Source: Dinoroseobacter sp039192165
Lineage (GTDB): Bacteria > Pseudomonadota > Alphaproteobacteria > Rhodobacterales > Rhodobacteraceae
Assembly (NCBI GenBank): GCA_039192165.1
Contig: JBCCXD010000004.1
Span: forward strand, 186,001 to 250,000
Direction of reading: 5' to 3'
DNA length: 64,000 nt
The first letter of the stretch is position 1; every line of letters starts with the position of its first letter. The notes beneath the pieces were generated by a model. That model was not told the DNA's origin. It ran no database searches and was given only the letters and a program-made list of their open reading frames with translations. Position numbers and translations under genes: made by a program. This document shows, one piece after another, positions 51,743-60,606 of the stretch.

Positions 51743-51776
51743 TCAACAAGCCTGCCCCGGACCGGTTAATCAGCGG

Positions 51777-52931
51777 TTAACCAGTCATATCATCCCAGAA
51801 GCTTTTTACTTTTCGGAAGAATTTCGAGGTCTCGGGCTGGTTGTCTTCGCTAAGTTCCTCGAACTCATGCAAAAGCTCCTTTTGCCGGCTGGTCAGGTTG
51901 ACCGGTGTCTCTACGGCTATCTCGATGAACATCTCGCCTGTTCCTGTGCCGCGCAGGGCTGGCATGCCCTTGCCGCGCAGGCGCATTTGACGACCCGATT
52001 GGCTTCCGGCCGGGATCTTCACACGGGAGCGTCCGCCGCCGATTGTCGGCACCTCAACGTCGCCGCCAAGGGCGGCCGTTGCCATCGATACCGGAACCCG
52101 GCAAAACAGGTTGGTTCCGTCACGCTGGAAAAGGCCGTGTTCGCGAACTTCGATGAAGATATAGAGATCGCCCGAAGGTCCGCCGCGCATGCCGGCATCG
52201 CCTTCTCCAGCCAGTCGGATGCGTGTTCCGGTTTCAACTCCCGGGGGGATATTGACCGACAAGGTACGCTCTTTCTCTTCTTGTCCGGAGCCGCGACAGA
52301 CAGGGCAAGGGTTCTTTATGATCTGGCCCATCCCCGAGCAGGTCGGACAGGTTCGTTCAACCGTGAAGAAGCCCTGTTGCGCGCGCACCTTACCCATGCC
52401 GGAGCAGGTCGGGCATGTCACAGGTTCTGCGCCACCCTCGGCCCCGGTTCCGTTGCAGGCTGAACAGGAGATGCTGCCCGGGACATCGATGGTTTTCTGA
52501 AGTCCGGAAAAGGCGTCCTCCAGCGAGATACGGAGATTATATCGCAGGTCAGACCCGCGCGAGGCGCGTTGGCGGCCACCGCCGCCTCGCTGGCCGCCCA
52601 TGAAATCGCCGAACAGGTCTTCGAACACGTCCGAGAACGCCGAAGCGAAGTCGCCCTGACCCTGAGGGCCATAACCTCCGCGGGAACCAGGGCCACCGCT
52701 GCCGTTTTCAAATGCAGCGTGCCCGAAGCGGTCGTATGCCGCTTTTTTGTCGCCGTCCTTGAGAACGTCGTAAGCTTCGTTGACTTCTTTGAACTGCGAT
52801 TCCGCGTTCGGATTATCCGCGTTGCGGTCCGGGTGCAGTTCTTTGGCCTTTTTACGGAAGCCTTTCTTTATCTCGTCCGCAGAAGCCCCTTTGGACACGC
52901 CAAGGACTTCATAGTAGTCGCGTTTGGCCAT
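51777..52931 (-). CDS. dnaJ: Chaperone DnaJ
   Basis: Co-chaperone that delivers substrates to DnaK and stimulates its ATPase. The 384-residue protein has the J domain with HPD (33-35), a Gly/Phe linker, four CxxCxGxG zinc repeats (about 150-215; CPTCSGMGKV, CPTCSGMGQI, CPVCRGSGQE) and the C-terminal substrate domains. It follows dnaK on the same strand after a 74-bp spacer that holds a strong hairpin. Confidence 0.97.
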   Translation of the reverse strand: MAKRDYYEVLGVSKGASADEIKKGFRKKAKELHPDRNADNPNAESQFKEVNEAYDVLKDGDKKAAYDRFGHAAFENGSGGPGSRGGYGPQGQGDFASAFSDVFEDLFGDFMGGQRGGGGRQRASRGSDLRYNLRISLEDAFSGLQKTIDVPGSISCSACNGTGAEGGAEPVTCPTCSGMGKVRAQQGFFTVERTCPTCSGMGQIIKNPCPVCRGSGQEEKERTLSVNIPPGVETGTRIRLAGEGDAGMRGGPSGDLYIFIEVREHGLFQRDGTNLFCRVPVSMATAALGGDVEVPTIGGGRSRVKIPAGSQSGRQMRLRGKGMPALRGTGTGEMFIEIAVETPVNLTSRQKELLHEFEELSEDNQPETSKFFRKVKSFWDDMTG

Positions 52932-52957
52932 GACCGGTCCTTTCCTTTGAACGGCGA

Positions 52958-52982
52958 CGCCGGCCCGAAGCTCGGGCCGGCG
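52958..52982 (-). other. Strong stem-loop in the dnaK-dnaJ spacer
   Basis: CGCCGGCCCGA / TCGGGCCGGCG, an 11-bp perfect stem with a 3-base loop, lies between the dnaK stop and the dnaJ start. No T run follows, so it is more likely an mRNA processing or stability element than a full terminator; it could lower dnaJ relative to dnaK. Confidence 0.65.
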
Positions 52983-53005
52983 CGGCTGTCACATAAAACC
53001 GGCGG

Positions 53006-54922
53006 TTAGCCGCGCTTCTGATCGTCGAGATCTTCGAAATCCGCGTCAACAATGTCGTCGTCTACACCGCGCGGCTCATCGGCGTCTTCCGGGGCTTCTT
53101 CTCCGGACGCTTCCTGCTGCGACTTGTAGATCGCTTCACCCAGCTTCATCGCCGCATCGGTCACGTTCTGGATGCCAGATTTGATCTTGCCGGCGTCCTC
53201 TGTTTCCAGTGTTTCCTTAAGTGCAGAAACGGCGAGCTCGATGGCTTCCACGGTCGAGGGATCGACCTTGTCGGCATGATCTTCCAGCGACTTCTCAGTC
53301 GAGTGAATGAGGCTTTCGGCCTGATTCTTGGTCTCGACCAGCTCCTTACGCTCCTTGTCGGCGTCGGCATTTGCCTCCGCGTCGCGGACCATCTGTTCGA
53401 TCTCGTCATCCGACAAACCACCAGAGGCCTGGATCGTGATCTTTTGCTCCTTGCCGGTGCCTTTGTCCTTGGCAGACACGGATACGATGCCGTTGGCGTC
53501 AATGTCGAAGGTCACCTCGATCTGGGGCAGACCGCGAGGGGCCGGTGGGATTTCTTCAAGGTTGAACTGGCCAAGGATTTTATTGTCCGCAGCCATTTCG
53601 CGCTCACCCTGAAACACCCGGATGGTCACCGCGTTCTGGTTGTCTTCGGCGGTCGAGAACACCTGCGATTTCTTGGTCGGGATCGTGGTGTTCCGATCAA
53701 TCAGGCGCGTGAACACGCCACCCAGCGTTTCGATACCAAGCGACAGTGGAGTGACGTCCAGAAGAACCACGTCTTTCACGTCGCCCTGAAGAACGCCAGC
53801 CTGGATGGCCGCGCCCATAGCAACGACTTCGTCGGGGTTCACGCCCTTATGCGGCTCTTTGCCAAAGAACTTTGACACTTCGTCCATGACTTTCGGCATC
53901 CGCGTCATGCCACCAACCAGAACGACCTCGTCGATGTCCTCCTTGCTGAGGCCTGCGTCCTTGAGCGCTGCCTGGCAGGGCTTGAGCGACGCTTTGATCA
54001 GGTCGTTGACCAGGCTTTCCAGCTTTGCGCGGGTCAGCTTCATCACCAGGTGCAGCGGCTGGCCGCCGTTTGGATCCATCGAGATGAACGGCTGATTGAT
54101 CTCGGTCTGGCTGGAAGACGACAGCTCGATCTTGGCTTTTTCGGCCGCTTCCTTCAGACGCTGCAGCGCCATCTTGTCCTTGGTCAGATCCACGCCGTGT
54201 TCTTTTTTGAACTCGTCGGCGAGGTAGTTCACGATGCGCATGTCGAAGTCTTCGCCGCCAAGGAAGGTATCCCCGTTCGTCGATTTCACTTCAAACAGAC
54301 CGTCGTCGATTTCGAGAATGGTAATATCGAAGGTACCCCCACCAAGGTCATAAACCGCGATGGTGTGGCTTTCGGATTTGTCGAGACCATAGGCAAGTGC
54401 AGCAGCTGTCGGTTCGTTGATGATCCGCAGCACTTCGAGACCTGCGATCTTACCGGCATCTTTGGTGGCCTGACGTTGTGCGTCGTTGAAATAAGCCGGT
54501 ACCGTGATGACCGCCTGGGTCACGTCCTCGCCCAAATAGCTTTCGGCGGTCTCTTTCATCTTCTGAAGGATCAAGGCGGAAACCTGTGCAGGGGAGTATT
54601 TCTCGTCCCGGATCTCAACCCATGCGTCCCCATTGCCGCCGTTGATAACAGCATAGGGAAGGTTCTTCTTATCCTTTTCGAGCGCGGAGTCGTCGAACCG
54701 GCGACCGATCAGGCGCTTGACGCCAAAAACGGTGTTTTCGGGGTTCGTGACCGCCTGGCGCTTGGCCGGTTGGCCCACAAGGCGTTCATCGTCGGTGTAG
54801 CCGACAATCGAGGGCGTTGTACGCGCCCCTTCGGAGTTTTCAATGACACGGGGCTGCGAGCCATCCATGATGGCGACGCAGGAGTTCGTCGTGCCAAGGT
54901 CGATACCAATGACTTTTCCCAT
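53006..54922 (-). CDS. dnaK: Chaperone DnaK (Hsp70)
   Basis: ATP-dependent chaperone. From the ATG at 54922 the protein is 638 residues, starts MGKVIGIDLGTTNSCVAIMD, and has the DLGGGTFDITIL phosphate motif, the linker VLLDVTPLSLGIETLGG and a C-terminal acidic tail (DEPRGVDDDIVDADFEDLDD). The frame is open 20 codons upstream but that part is not family-like. A heat-shock-type promoter candidate lies about 110-140 bp upstream. alkB starts divergently 178 bp away. Confidence 0.97.
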   Translation of the reverse strand: MGKVIGIDLGTTNSCVAIMDGSQPRVIENSEGARTTPSIVGYTDDERLVGQPAKRQAVTNPENTVFGVKRLIGRRFDDSALEKDKKNLPYAVINGGNGDAWVEIRDEKYSPAQVSALILQKMKETAESYLGEDVTQAVITVPAYFNDAQRQATKDAGKIAGLEVLRIINEPTAAALAYGLDKSESHTIAVYDLGGGTFDITILEIDDGLFEVKSTNGDTFLGGEDFDMRIVNYLADEFKKEHGVDLTKDKMALQRLKEAAEKAKIELSSSSQTEINQPFISMDPNGGQPLHLVMKLTRAKLESLVNDLIKASLKPCQAALKDAGLSKEDIDEVVLVGGMTRMPKVMDEVSKFFGKEPHKGVNPDEVVAMGAAIQAGVLQGDVKDVVLLDVTPLSLGIETLGGVFTRLIDRNTTIPTKKSQVFSTAEDNQNAVTIRVFQGEREMAADNKILGQFNLEEIPPAPRGLPQIEVTFDIDANGIVSVSAKDKGTGKEQKITIQASGGLSDDEIEQMVRDAEANADADKERKELVETKNQAESLIHSTEKSLEDHADKVDPSTVEAIELAVSALKETLETEDAGKIKSGIQNVTDAAMKLGEAIYKSQQEASGEEAPEDADEPRGVDDDIVDADFEDLDDQKRG

Positions 54923-55029
54923 TGCTATAGTCCCTTTCGTCTTGGCGATTGTTGTGAGACCGGACCCGAGCGCGGCATCCAACCTCTGATCCCAGATTGA
55001 TCGCGGGGCCCGCGACCGACTTCCCGGGG

Positions 55030-55059
55030 TATATAAGGAGGGGTCTTAGGGGCTGCAAG
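55030..55059 (-). promoter_or_regulatory. Possible sigma-32 (RpoH) promoter of dnaK
   Basis: On the minus strand CTTGCAG is followed about 14 bp later by CCTTATATA, close to the alphaproteobacterial RpoH pattern CTTG...CCTAT. It stands about 108 bp upstream of the dnaK start. No second, perfect match was seen. Confidence 0.45.
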
Positions 55060-55099
55060 CAGTGGGGTGACGGGAAAATTGGGGATTATGTAGAAAATT

Positions 55100-55720
55100 A
55101 TGATCGAAACCGAGATCCATCCGACTCTGTCCATCCGCGGGGCCGATGTTTACCAGAGCGCGCTGTCCAGATCAGCGCAGGAAGAGCTCTTAGAGCTGGT
55201 GCGGAAGATCGTGCGCAGGGCGCCGCTCTATCAGCCGGAGATGCGCTCGGGGCGCAAGATGTCCGTGCGCATGAGCGCAGCAGGCGACTTCGGCTGGATC
55301 TCTGACAAAAAAGGCTATCGGTACGCTACATCGCATCCGAGCGGACGCCCCTGGCCACCGATCCCTGCCCCGATCCTTAAGTTGTGGGACCAGGTTACCG
55401 GTTTTCCGCGCCCTCCCGAATGCTGCCTTGTCAATTTCTACGCCCCTGAGGCTCGGATGGGCATGCACCAAGACAACGATGAACAGGATTTCAAGGCTCC
55501 GGTTCTGTCGATTTCTTTGGGTGATGATGGCCTGTTTCGAGTTGGCGGTGTTGCGCGCGGGGGTAAGACAGAGTCGCTGTGGCTGCGGTCAGGGGACATC
55601 GTTGTGCTCGGCGGAGAGGCGCGGCTCGCACATCATGGCGTTGACCGTATTCGTGCCGGATCGAGCGATCTGCTGCGCGATGGTGGAAGGTTGAACCTGA
55701 CGTTGCGCGTCGTGACCTAG
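55100..55720 (+). CDS. alkB: AlkB-type DNA/RNA oxidative demethylase
   Basis: Fe(II)/2-oxoglutarate dioxygenase that repairs alkylated bases such as 1-methyladenine. The 206-residue protein has the metal triad His123 and Asp125 in GMHQDND and His179 in LAHHGV, with NFYAP before and arginine-rich 2-oxoglutarate strand LNLTLRVV at the end. The ATG at 55100 has no strong ribosome site. It is divergent from dnaK and convergent with the ABC permease gene. Confidence 0.95.
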   Translation: MIETEIHPTLSIRGADVYQSALSRSAQEELLELVRKIVRRAPLYQPEMRSGRKMSVRMSAAGDFGWISDKKGYRYATSHPSGRPWPPIPAPILKLWDQVTGFPRPPECCLVNFYAPEARMGMHQDNDEQDFKAPVLSISLGDDGLFRVGGVARGGKTESLWLRSGDIVVLGGEARLAHHGVDRIRAGSSDLLRDGGRLNLTLRVVT

Positions 55721-55739
55721 GTGGGGTGGCGATCCCCCG

Positions 55740-56561
55740 TCAGTTGCGCGCTGTCCAGCTGATCGAGGCTCTGTTACGTGTGTAGTATTCTCCCATCAAC
55801 CCGATTGCCATACAGGCGAGCATTACCCAGATCGGATACTCGAGATTGGTATTACGCGGCTCATAGTTGATGAAGACGTATCCACGCATCTGGTCGATCA
55901 GGTGGAACAGAGGGTTCCAGGTAAAAAGCGCCAGCATCATGGGGGGCAATGCGTTTGCAACAAACATCTTGCCGCTCGCGAACATGTTGATACGGCTATA
56001 TATTGTCATCACCATACGGGTCGCTGTCGGCGCCCAAGGCTTCAAAGCCAAAAACATCATTCCGATCGCGACACCGGTAAGCCAAGTGAGAATGAAGACT
56101 TTCAGCACCCCCCCAAAGTTGTCGATCTCAACCCGGTGCCAGCCGATGTGGTAGAACAGCAAAATCACCGTGATCGACAGGAGTTGAACATAAAAGGTGC
56201 TAAGCGCTGCAGCGCATATCGCGATCATCGTGTTCATGTTCGCGTGCTTCATCATCGGCGAAGCAGGCCCTTCCGAGCCATAGATCGATGTCATCGATTT
56301 GTTGAACACCAAAAACAGAAACACGCCCGACAGAATGTACATCAAGAAGTCACCACGAATTCCTGCGCCTGTGACCCCGAGAAACGAAAACACCAAAAAG
56401 AACGCACCGACAAAAACGATCGTCTGGAAAATGTTGATGAAGATGCTCATCAAGGCGTTGCCATGTTCTTTGCGAACCTCCCGGACAGCAGCGTGGAAGA
56501 TCAGTGAGCAGGTCCGCCCAACGGGCGCCAGAAAGAATGTGCTTTGTTCCGCTCGAAGCAT
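55740..56561 (-). CDS. ABC-2 type polysaccharide export permease (KpsM-like)
   Basis: A 273-residue membrane protein with about six helices and the ABC2_membrane pattern; the C-terminal NPLFHLIDQMRGYVF segment is typical of capsule/LPS exporters of the KpsM/RkpT group. The family pairs with a KpsT-type ATPase, which is not adjacent on this strand: alkB is next to it on the other side. The partner ATPase may be elsewhere. The gene faces away from the cysQ-kdsB pair and belongs functionally with the glycan genes to its right. Confidence 0.88.
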   Translation of the reverse strand: MLRAEQSTFFLAPVGRTCSLIFHAAVREVRKEHGNALMSIFINIFQTIVFVGAFFLVFSFLGVTGAGIRGDFLMYILSGVFLFLVFNKSMTSIYGSEGPASPMMKHANMNTMIAICAAALSTFYVQLLSITVILLFYHIGWHRVEIDNFGGVLKVFILTWLTGVAIGMMFLALKPWAPTATRMVMTIYSRINMFASGKMFVANALPPMMLALFTWNPLFHLIDQMRGYVFINYEPRNTNLEYPIWVMLACMAIGLMGEYYTRNRASISWTARN

Positions 56562-56689
56562 GCTGAACTCTGTTTTAACTGACCCGTTTGCGCTTCAGTC
56601 TTGGACACAAACGGTTGCGGTTCCTTTAAGCGCGAAGCATAGAGAAAAGCGTCTTCCGTTCAACCAAACGACAAGGGCCTTCTTCAAAA

Positions 56690-57487
56690 ATGGACTTTAA
56701 CCAACTGGAAACGGTTCTGCGTACTCTGGCGCTTCAGGGTGGAAACGCCATCATGGAAATCTATGCGTCCGACAATTTCGACGTGCGTGCTAAAGCGGAT
56801 GCGAGCCCGGTCACCGCTGCGGACGAAGCCGCAGATGCAATTATTTCCAAGGGCCTGAACGCGGCCTTTCCCGACGTGTTGTGCGTTACCGAAGAACAGG
56901 CGGCGACACATCGCGAGGTGGCCGACACATTTTTCATTGTCGATCCGCTTGACGGCACCAAGGAATTTGTCCAGCGGCGCGGCGAGTTCACGGTAAATAT
57001 CGCATATGTAGAAAACGGAATTCCGGTCCGAGGGATCGTCTATGCCCCAGCCAAAAACCGACTGTTTTACACAAAGGCCGACGGCATAAGTGTCGAGGAA
57101 GCAGCACCATTTGATGTGTCGGAGCACGGAGCAGTGACTCCGCTGAAAGTGTCGTCGCCCGACAACGGCAACCTAATGATTGTGGCGTCCAAGTCGCACC
57201 GGGATGAGGCGACCGACGCCTACATCGGCAAATACGCAGTTCGAGACATGACGTCCGCCGGGTCTTCACTCAAGTTCTGCCTGGTGGCAGCCGGCGAGGC
57301 GGATCTTTACCCAAGGCTCGGCCGCACGATGGAGTGGGACACCGCCGCTGGCGACGCCGTTCTACGTGGGGCCGGGGGCCGTGTCGTTCGGTTCGATGAT
57401 CACACGCCCCTTCTCTATGGAAAGCCGGAGTACGAAAACCCTTTCTTCATTGCACACGCTCCCGGCGTCGATCTGAAAGTGTCCTGA
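56690..57487 (+). CDS. cysQ: 3'(2'),5'-bisphosphate nucleotidase
   Basis: Removes the 3' phosphate of PAP, the by-product of PAPS-dependent sulfation and sulfate assimilation. The 265-residue protein has the inositol-monophosphatase metal motifs: TEEQ (Glu68), DPLDGT (85-90), and the late WDTAAGDAVL. Its stop overlaps kdsB (TGATG), so the two are coupled. With a sulfotransferase gene at the right edge of the window this suggests PAP recycling for glycan sulfation. Confidence 0.94.
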   Translation: MDFNQLETVLRTLALQGGNAIMEIYASDNFDVRAKADASPVTAADEAADAIISKGLNAAFPDVLCVTEEQAATHREVADTFFIVDPLDGTKEFVQRRGEFTVNIAYVENGIPVRGIVYAPAKNRLFYTKADGISVEEAAPFDVSEHGAVTPLKVSSPDNGNLMIVASKSHRDEATDAYIGKYAVRDMTSAGSSLKFCLVAAGEADLYPRLGRTMEWDTAAGDAVLRGAGGRVVRFDDHTPLLYGKPEYENPFFIAHAPGVDLKVS

Positions 57488-58287
57488 TGTCGGTGCTCGT
57501 TGTAATCCCGGCGCGCTACGCGTCGTCCCGATATCCTGGCAAGCCTCTCGTTCCACTGACCGGTGCAACCGGCGTGGCAAAGACCCTGCTTGCCCGGTCG
57601 TGGGAGGCAGCAAAGGCTGCAAACGGCGTCGACCGCGTCGTTGTCGCGACGGATGATATACGGATTGCCGATCATGCGCGGGTTCTCGGAGCGGAGGTCG
57701 TAATGACCTCAGAGGCCTGCCGGAACGGAACAGAGCGCGTGGCTGAGACGATCTTGAACATGGGCGCGACACCAGAGATCGTTGTGAACCTGCAAGGGGA
57801 CGCGCCTCTGACTCCGCCCTGGTTTGTCGAGGAGCTTGTCGCAGGTCTGCGTTCAGCTCCCGAGGCGGATATGGCGACGCCCGTCCTGCGCTGCGATGGC
57901 CGCGCGCTGAATGGCTTTCTCGAAGACCGTCGCGCCGGTCGCGTCGGCGGAACGACGGCGGTTTTCGGTGAAGGCGGCCGCGCGCTTTATTTCTCAAAGG
58001 AAGTCATCCCCTATACTGACAAGGCCTACGCAACCGCCGAGGGCACTCCGGTTTTTCATCATGTCGGCCTGTATGCCTACCGACCGGCGGCCTTGTCAGC
58101 CTACGCAAGTTGGCCCTTGGGACGGCTTGAGGCATTGGAGGGTCTTGAGCAACTTCGCTTCCTCGAGAACGGGCGGCATGTCCTTTGCGTTGAAGTTGAT
58201 GGGCGAGGTCGCCAGTTCTGGGAGCTCAATAACCCCGAAGATGTTCCGCGTATTGAATCCATGCTGGCCGAGATGGCGCAGGCATAG
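57487..58287 (+). CDS. kdsB: 3-deoxy-manno-octulosonate cytidylyltransferase
   Basis: Activates KDO as CMP-KDO for LPS inner core or capsule. The 266-residue protein has PARYASSRYPGKPL (8-21), the NLQGDAPL motif with the metal aspartate, and GLYAYRPAAL near the end. It overlaps cysQ at the start. The family also includes the capsule-specific KpsU; the neighbouring KpsM-like permease makes a capsule role possible. Confidence 0.94.
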   Translation: MSVLVVIPARYASSRYPGKPLVPLTGATGVAKTLLARSWEAAKAANGVDRVVVATDDIRIADHARVLGAEVVMTSEACRNGTERVAETILNMGATPEIVVNLQGDAPLTPPWFVEELVAGLRSAPEADMATPVLRCDGRALNGFLEDRRAGRVGGTTAVFGEGGRALYFSKEVIPYTDKAYATAEGTPVFHHVGLYAYRPAALSAYASWPLGRLEALEGLEQLRFLENGRHVLCVEVDGRGRQFWELNNPEDVPRIESMLAEMAQA

Positions 58288-58322
58288 GTGCGAGTAATTT
58301 ATGCGGAGGGGTCTCGATGGCT

Positions 58323-58340
58323 GACCGCGTCTTCGCGGTC
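58323..58340 (+). other. Stem-loop between kdsB and galU
   Basis: GACCGCG / CGCGGTC with a TCTT loop, 36 bp after the kdsB stop. No T run follows, so it is not a clear terminator. The 256-bp spacer to galU has no other recognisable gene. Confidence 0.4.
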
Positions 58341-58543
58341 CTGCGATCAGCGCTGTTCCCAAATAGCGCAGAAATTGTGCAAAGCCTGACTGCCGGGTCT
58401 TAACACACTGTTCCTAAGTCGTTTAATTTGGAGTGTGTTCTGCTTATCGGCGGTTTCAGGTCGTGTCTGAAGCACATCGGTTGCCTTCCAGAGGCAAACC
58501 TGCTCAGACTCCGGCATCCTTGGCTACATCGTTTGGAGATCTC

Positions 58544-59437
58544 ATGTCCCGCGAAGTTAAAACCGCTGTGTTCCCGGTTGCCGGTCTTGGAACGCGCTTC
58601 TTACCCGCCACCAAGTCGGTCCCGAAAGAGATCATGACCCTGGTCGACCGACCGCTCGTGCAATATGCGATCGATGAGGCGCGCGCCGCCGGAATCGAAG
58701 AGTTCATTTTTGTGACCGCCCGCGGAAAAAGCGCATTGGAAGACTATTTCGACCAATCGCCGCAACTGGAGCAGTCGCTGGAAAAAGCCGGCAAGACTGA
58801 ACTTCTGGATACCCTCCGCGCAACCAATATGGAAAGCGGCGCCATCGCTTATATTCGCCAAACGCAGGCTTTGGGCCTCGGACATGCCGTCTGGTGCGCC
58901 CGTCGTCTGATCGGAGATCAGCCGTTTGCGGTTATCCTTCCCGATGACGTTATTGCTGCGGAGAAACCTTGTCTGCAGCAAATGGTAGAAGCCTATGAGG
59001 ACACGGGCGGCAACATGGTTGCGACCATGGAGGTCCCGATGTCCAAAGCCTCGGCCTATGGGATTGTTGATATTGACGAAGACATGGGCTCGATGGTTTC
59101 CGTCAAGGGTATGGTCGAGAAGCCCAAAGAGGCGGATGCGCCGTCAAACCTCGCTGTGATTGGGCGGTACATCTTGACCCCTAAGGTACTTCAGAACCTT
59201 GGCGCAGGCCGTCGTGGCGCAGGTGGTGAAATTCAGCTGACCGATGCGATCGCGCAGGAGATCGAAGACTCAAGGAACGTGTACGGCTTTCGATTTTCCG
59301 GCCAAAGGTTCGACTGCGGCTCTAAAGCCGGTTTCCTTCAGGCAACGGTCTCTTTTGCCTTGTCGCGTCCCGATCTTGCGCCGGAGCTCCAGGAGTTCCT
59401 GCAAGAACTGTCCTTCGCGCAGAAGGCAGCTCAGTAG
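58544..59437 (+). CDS. galU: UTP-glucose-1-phosphate uridylyltransferase
   Basis: Makes UDP-glucose for cell-surface glycans. The 297-residue protein has GLGTRFLPATK (14-24), PKEIMTLVDRP and the FRFSGQRFDCGSKAG motif near the end. The start at 58544 follows GGAG by 5 bases and fits the family; an open stretch further upstream is not similar. It is the first of the plus-strand glycan genes; the glycosyltransferase begins 22 bp later. Confidence 0.95.
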   Translation: MSREVKTAVFPVAGLGTRFLPATKSVPKEIMTLVDRPLVQYAIDEARAAGIEEFIFVTARGKSALEDYFDQSPQLEQSLEKAGKTELLDTLRATNMESGAIAYIRQTQALGLGHAVWCARRLIGDQPFAVILPDDVIAAEKPCLQQMVEAYEDTGGNMVATMEVPMSKASAYGIVDIDEDMGSMVSVKGMVEKPKEADAPSNLAVIGRYILTPKVLQNLGAGRRGAGGEIQLTDAIAQEIEDSRNVYGFRFSGQRFDCGSKAGFLQATVSFALSRPDLAPELQEFLQELSFAQKAAQ

Positions 59438-59458
59438 GCGCGCCACGAGACAGCGCGG

Positions 59459-60481
59459 ATGACAACTACGCTGCGCGAAGCCTACACTCTGCGCTGGAAG
59501 CGGCGGGAATTGATGTGGCGCGCGTGGAAAAAGCGCCACGAGCTTGTCTCCGCACGCGGAACTCCACCGGAAGTCGCTGAAACTGGCGTGCTGTGCTTCG
59601 CCTGCATGCGCAACGAGGCAGAACGCGTGCCGTTCTGGCTCGCGCACTATCGTGCGCTTGGGGTCACGCATTTTCTGGTGGTCGATAACGGCAGTACGGA
59701 TGAAACTGCATCGTTGTTAGCGGATGCGCCCGATGTTTCGGTCTGGCGGACAACAACAAGTTATAAATCGGCTCGGTTTGGCATGGACTGGTTGATGGTG
59801 TTGCTCGCCAGGTATGGACAGAACCGATGGTGTCTGACTGTGGATGCCGACGAGCTTCTGATCTACCCCGACAGCGCCCGCCGGCCCCTTGGCGCCCTGA
59901 CCGAAACGCTGGATCGTCGCGGCATACGCAGTTTTGGTGCCATGATGGTCGAGCTCTACCCGAAAGGGCCGGTTGGCGAGGCGGTCTACTTGCCGGGACA
60001 GGATCCCACCGAAGTCTTAGGCTGGTTGGATCCACCCCCATACCGCACGGTGCCGCAGCCGCACCTTCATGCGACGCTCCATCAGGGTGGCGTTCGTGAT
60101 CGGATGTTCTTCGCCAATGCGCCGAAGCGAGCTCCGACCTTGAACAAAATTCCGCTTGTACGCTGGCATTGGCGCTGGGCTTATCTGAATTCAACTCATT
60201 CGCTCCTTCCAAGGCGCTTGAATGCTGTTTTTTCCTCCCCAGAATCCGCCCGGCTTTCCGGCGCTTTGCTGCACACCAAGTTCCTTCCATCCGTCGTTGC
60301 CAAGGCGAAAGAGGAGAAAGCCCGACGCGAGCATTTCGGAAACAGCGCGCTGTTTGATGGCTACTACGACGCGCTCAGTGCCAGCCCCGATCTTTGGTCC
60401 CAGAACTCTGTACGGTATCGAGGACCCGCCCAACTTGAAGAGCTTGGGTTCATGGCCCGGGATCGTGACTGGAACGACTAA
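59459..60481 (+). CDS. Glycosyltransferase family 2-like protein, copy A
   Basis: A 340-residue cytoplasmic enzyme with a basic N-terminal helix (WKRRELMWRAWKKRHE), a GT-A nucleotide-sugar motif VVDNGSTDET (74-83) and the metal-binding CLTVDADELL (Asp129, Asp131). The acceptor and sugar are unknown. It is paralogous to the next gene, sharing DVSVW and ARFGMDW and the same layout. No signal peptide. Directly downstream of galU. Confidence 0.88.
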   Translation: MTTTLREAYTLRWKRRELMWRAWKKRHELVSARGTPPEVAETGVLCFACMRNEAERVPFWLAHYRALGVTHFLVVDNGSTDETASLLADAPDVSVWRTTTSYKSARFGMDWLMVLLARYGQNRWCLTVDADELLIYPDSARRPLGALTETLDRRGIRSFGAMMVELYPKGPVGEAVYLPGQDPTEVLGWLDPPPYRTVPQPHLHATLHQGGVRDRMFFANAPKRAPTLNKIPLVRWHWRWAYLNSTHSLLPRRLNAVFSSPESARLSGALLHTKFLPSVVAKAKEEKARREHFGNSALFDGYYDALSASPDLWSQNSVRYRGPAQLEELGFMARDRDWND

Positions 60482-60606
60482 CGTTTCGAACGCCCCGTTG
60501 TCGCGAACCTGAAGTGTCGTTAGGCTCTCGGTCATACCGCATGTTAACCATCGCGAACACATAAGCGGGCGGGACTTTCGGGCACGCGGGCAACAGGAGC
60601 AGGGTT

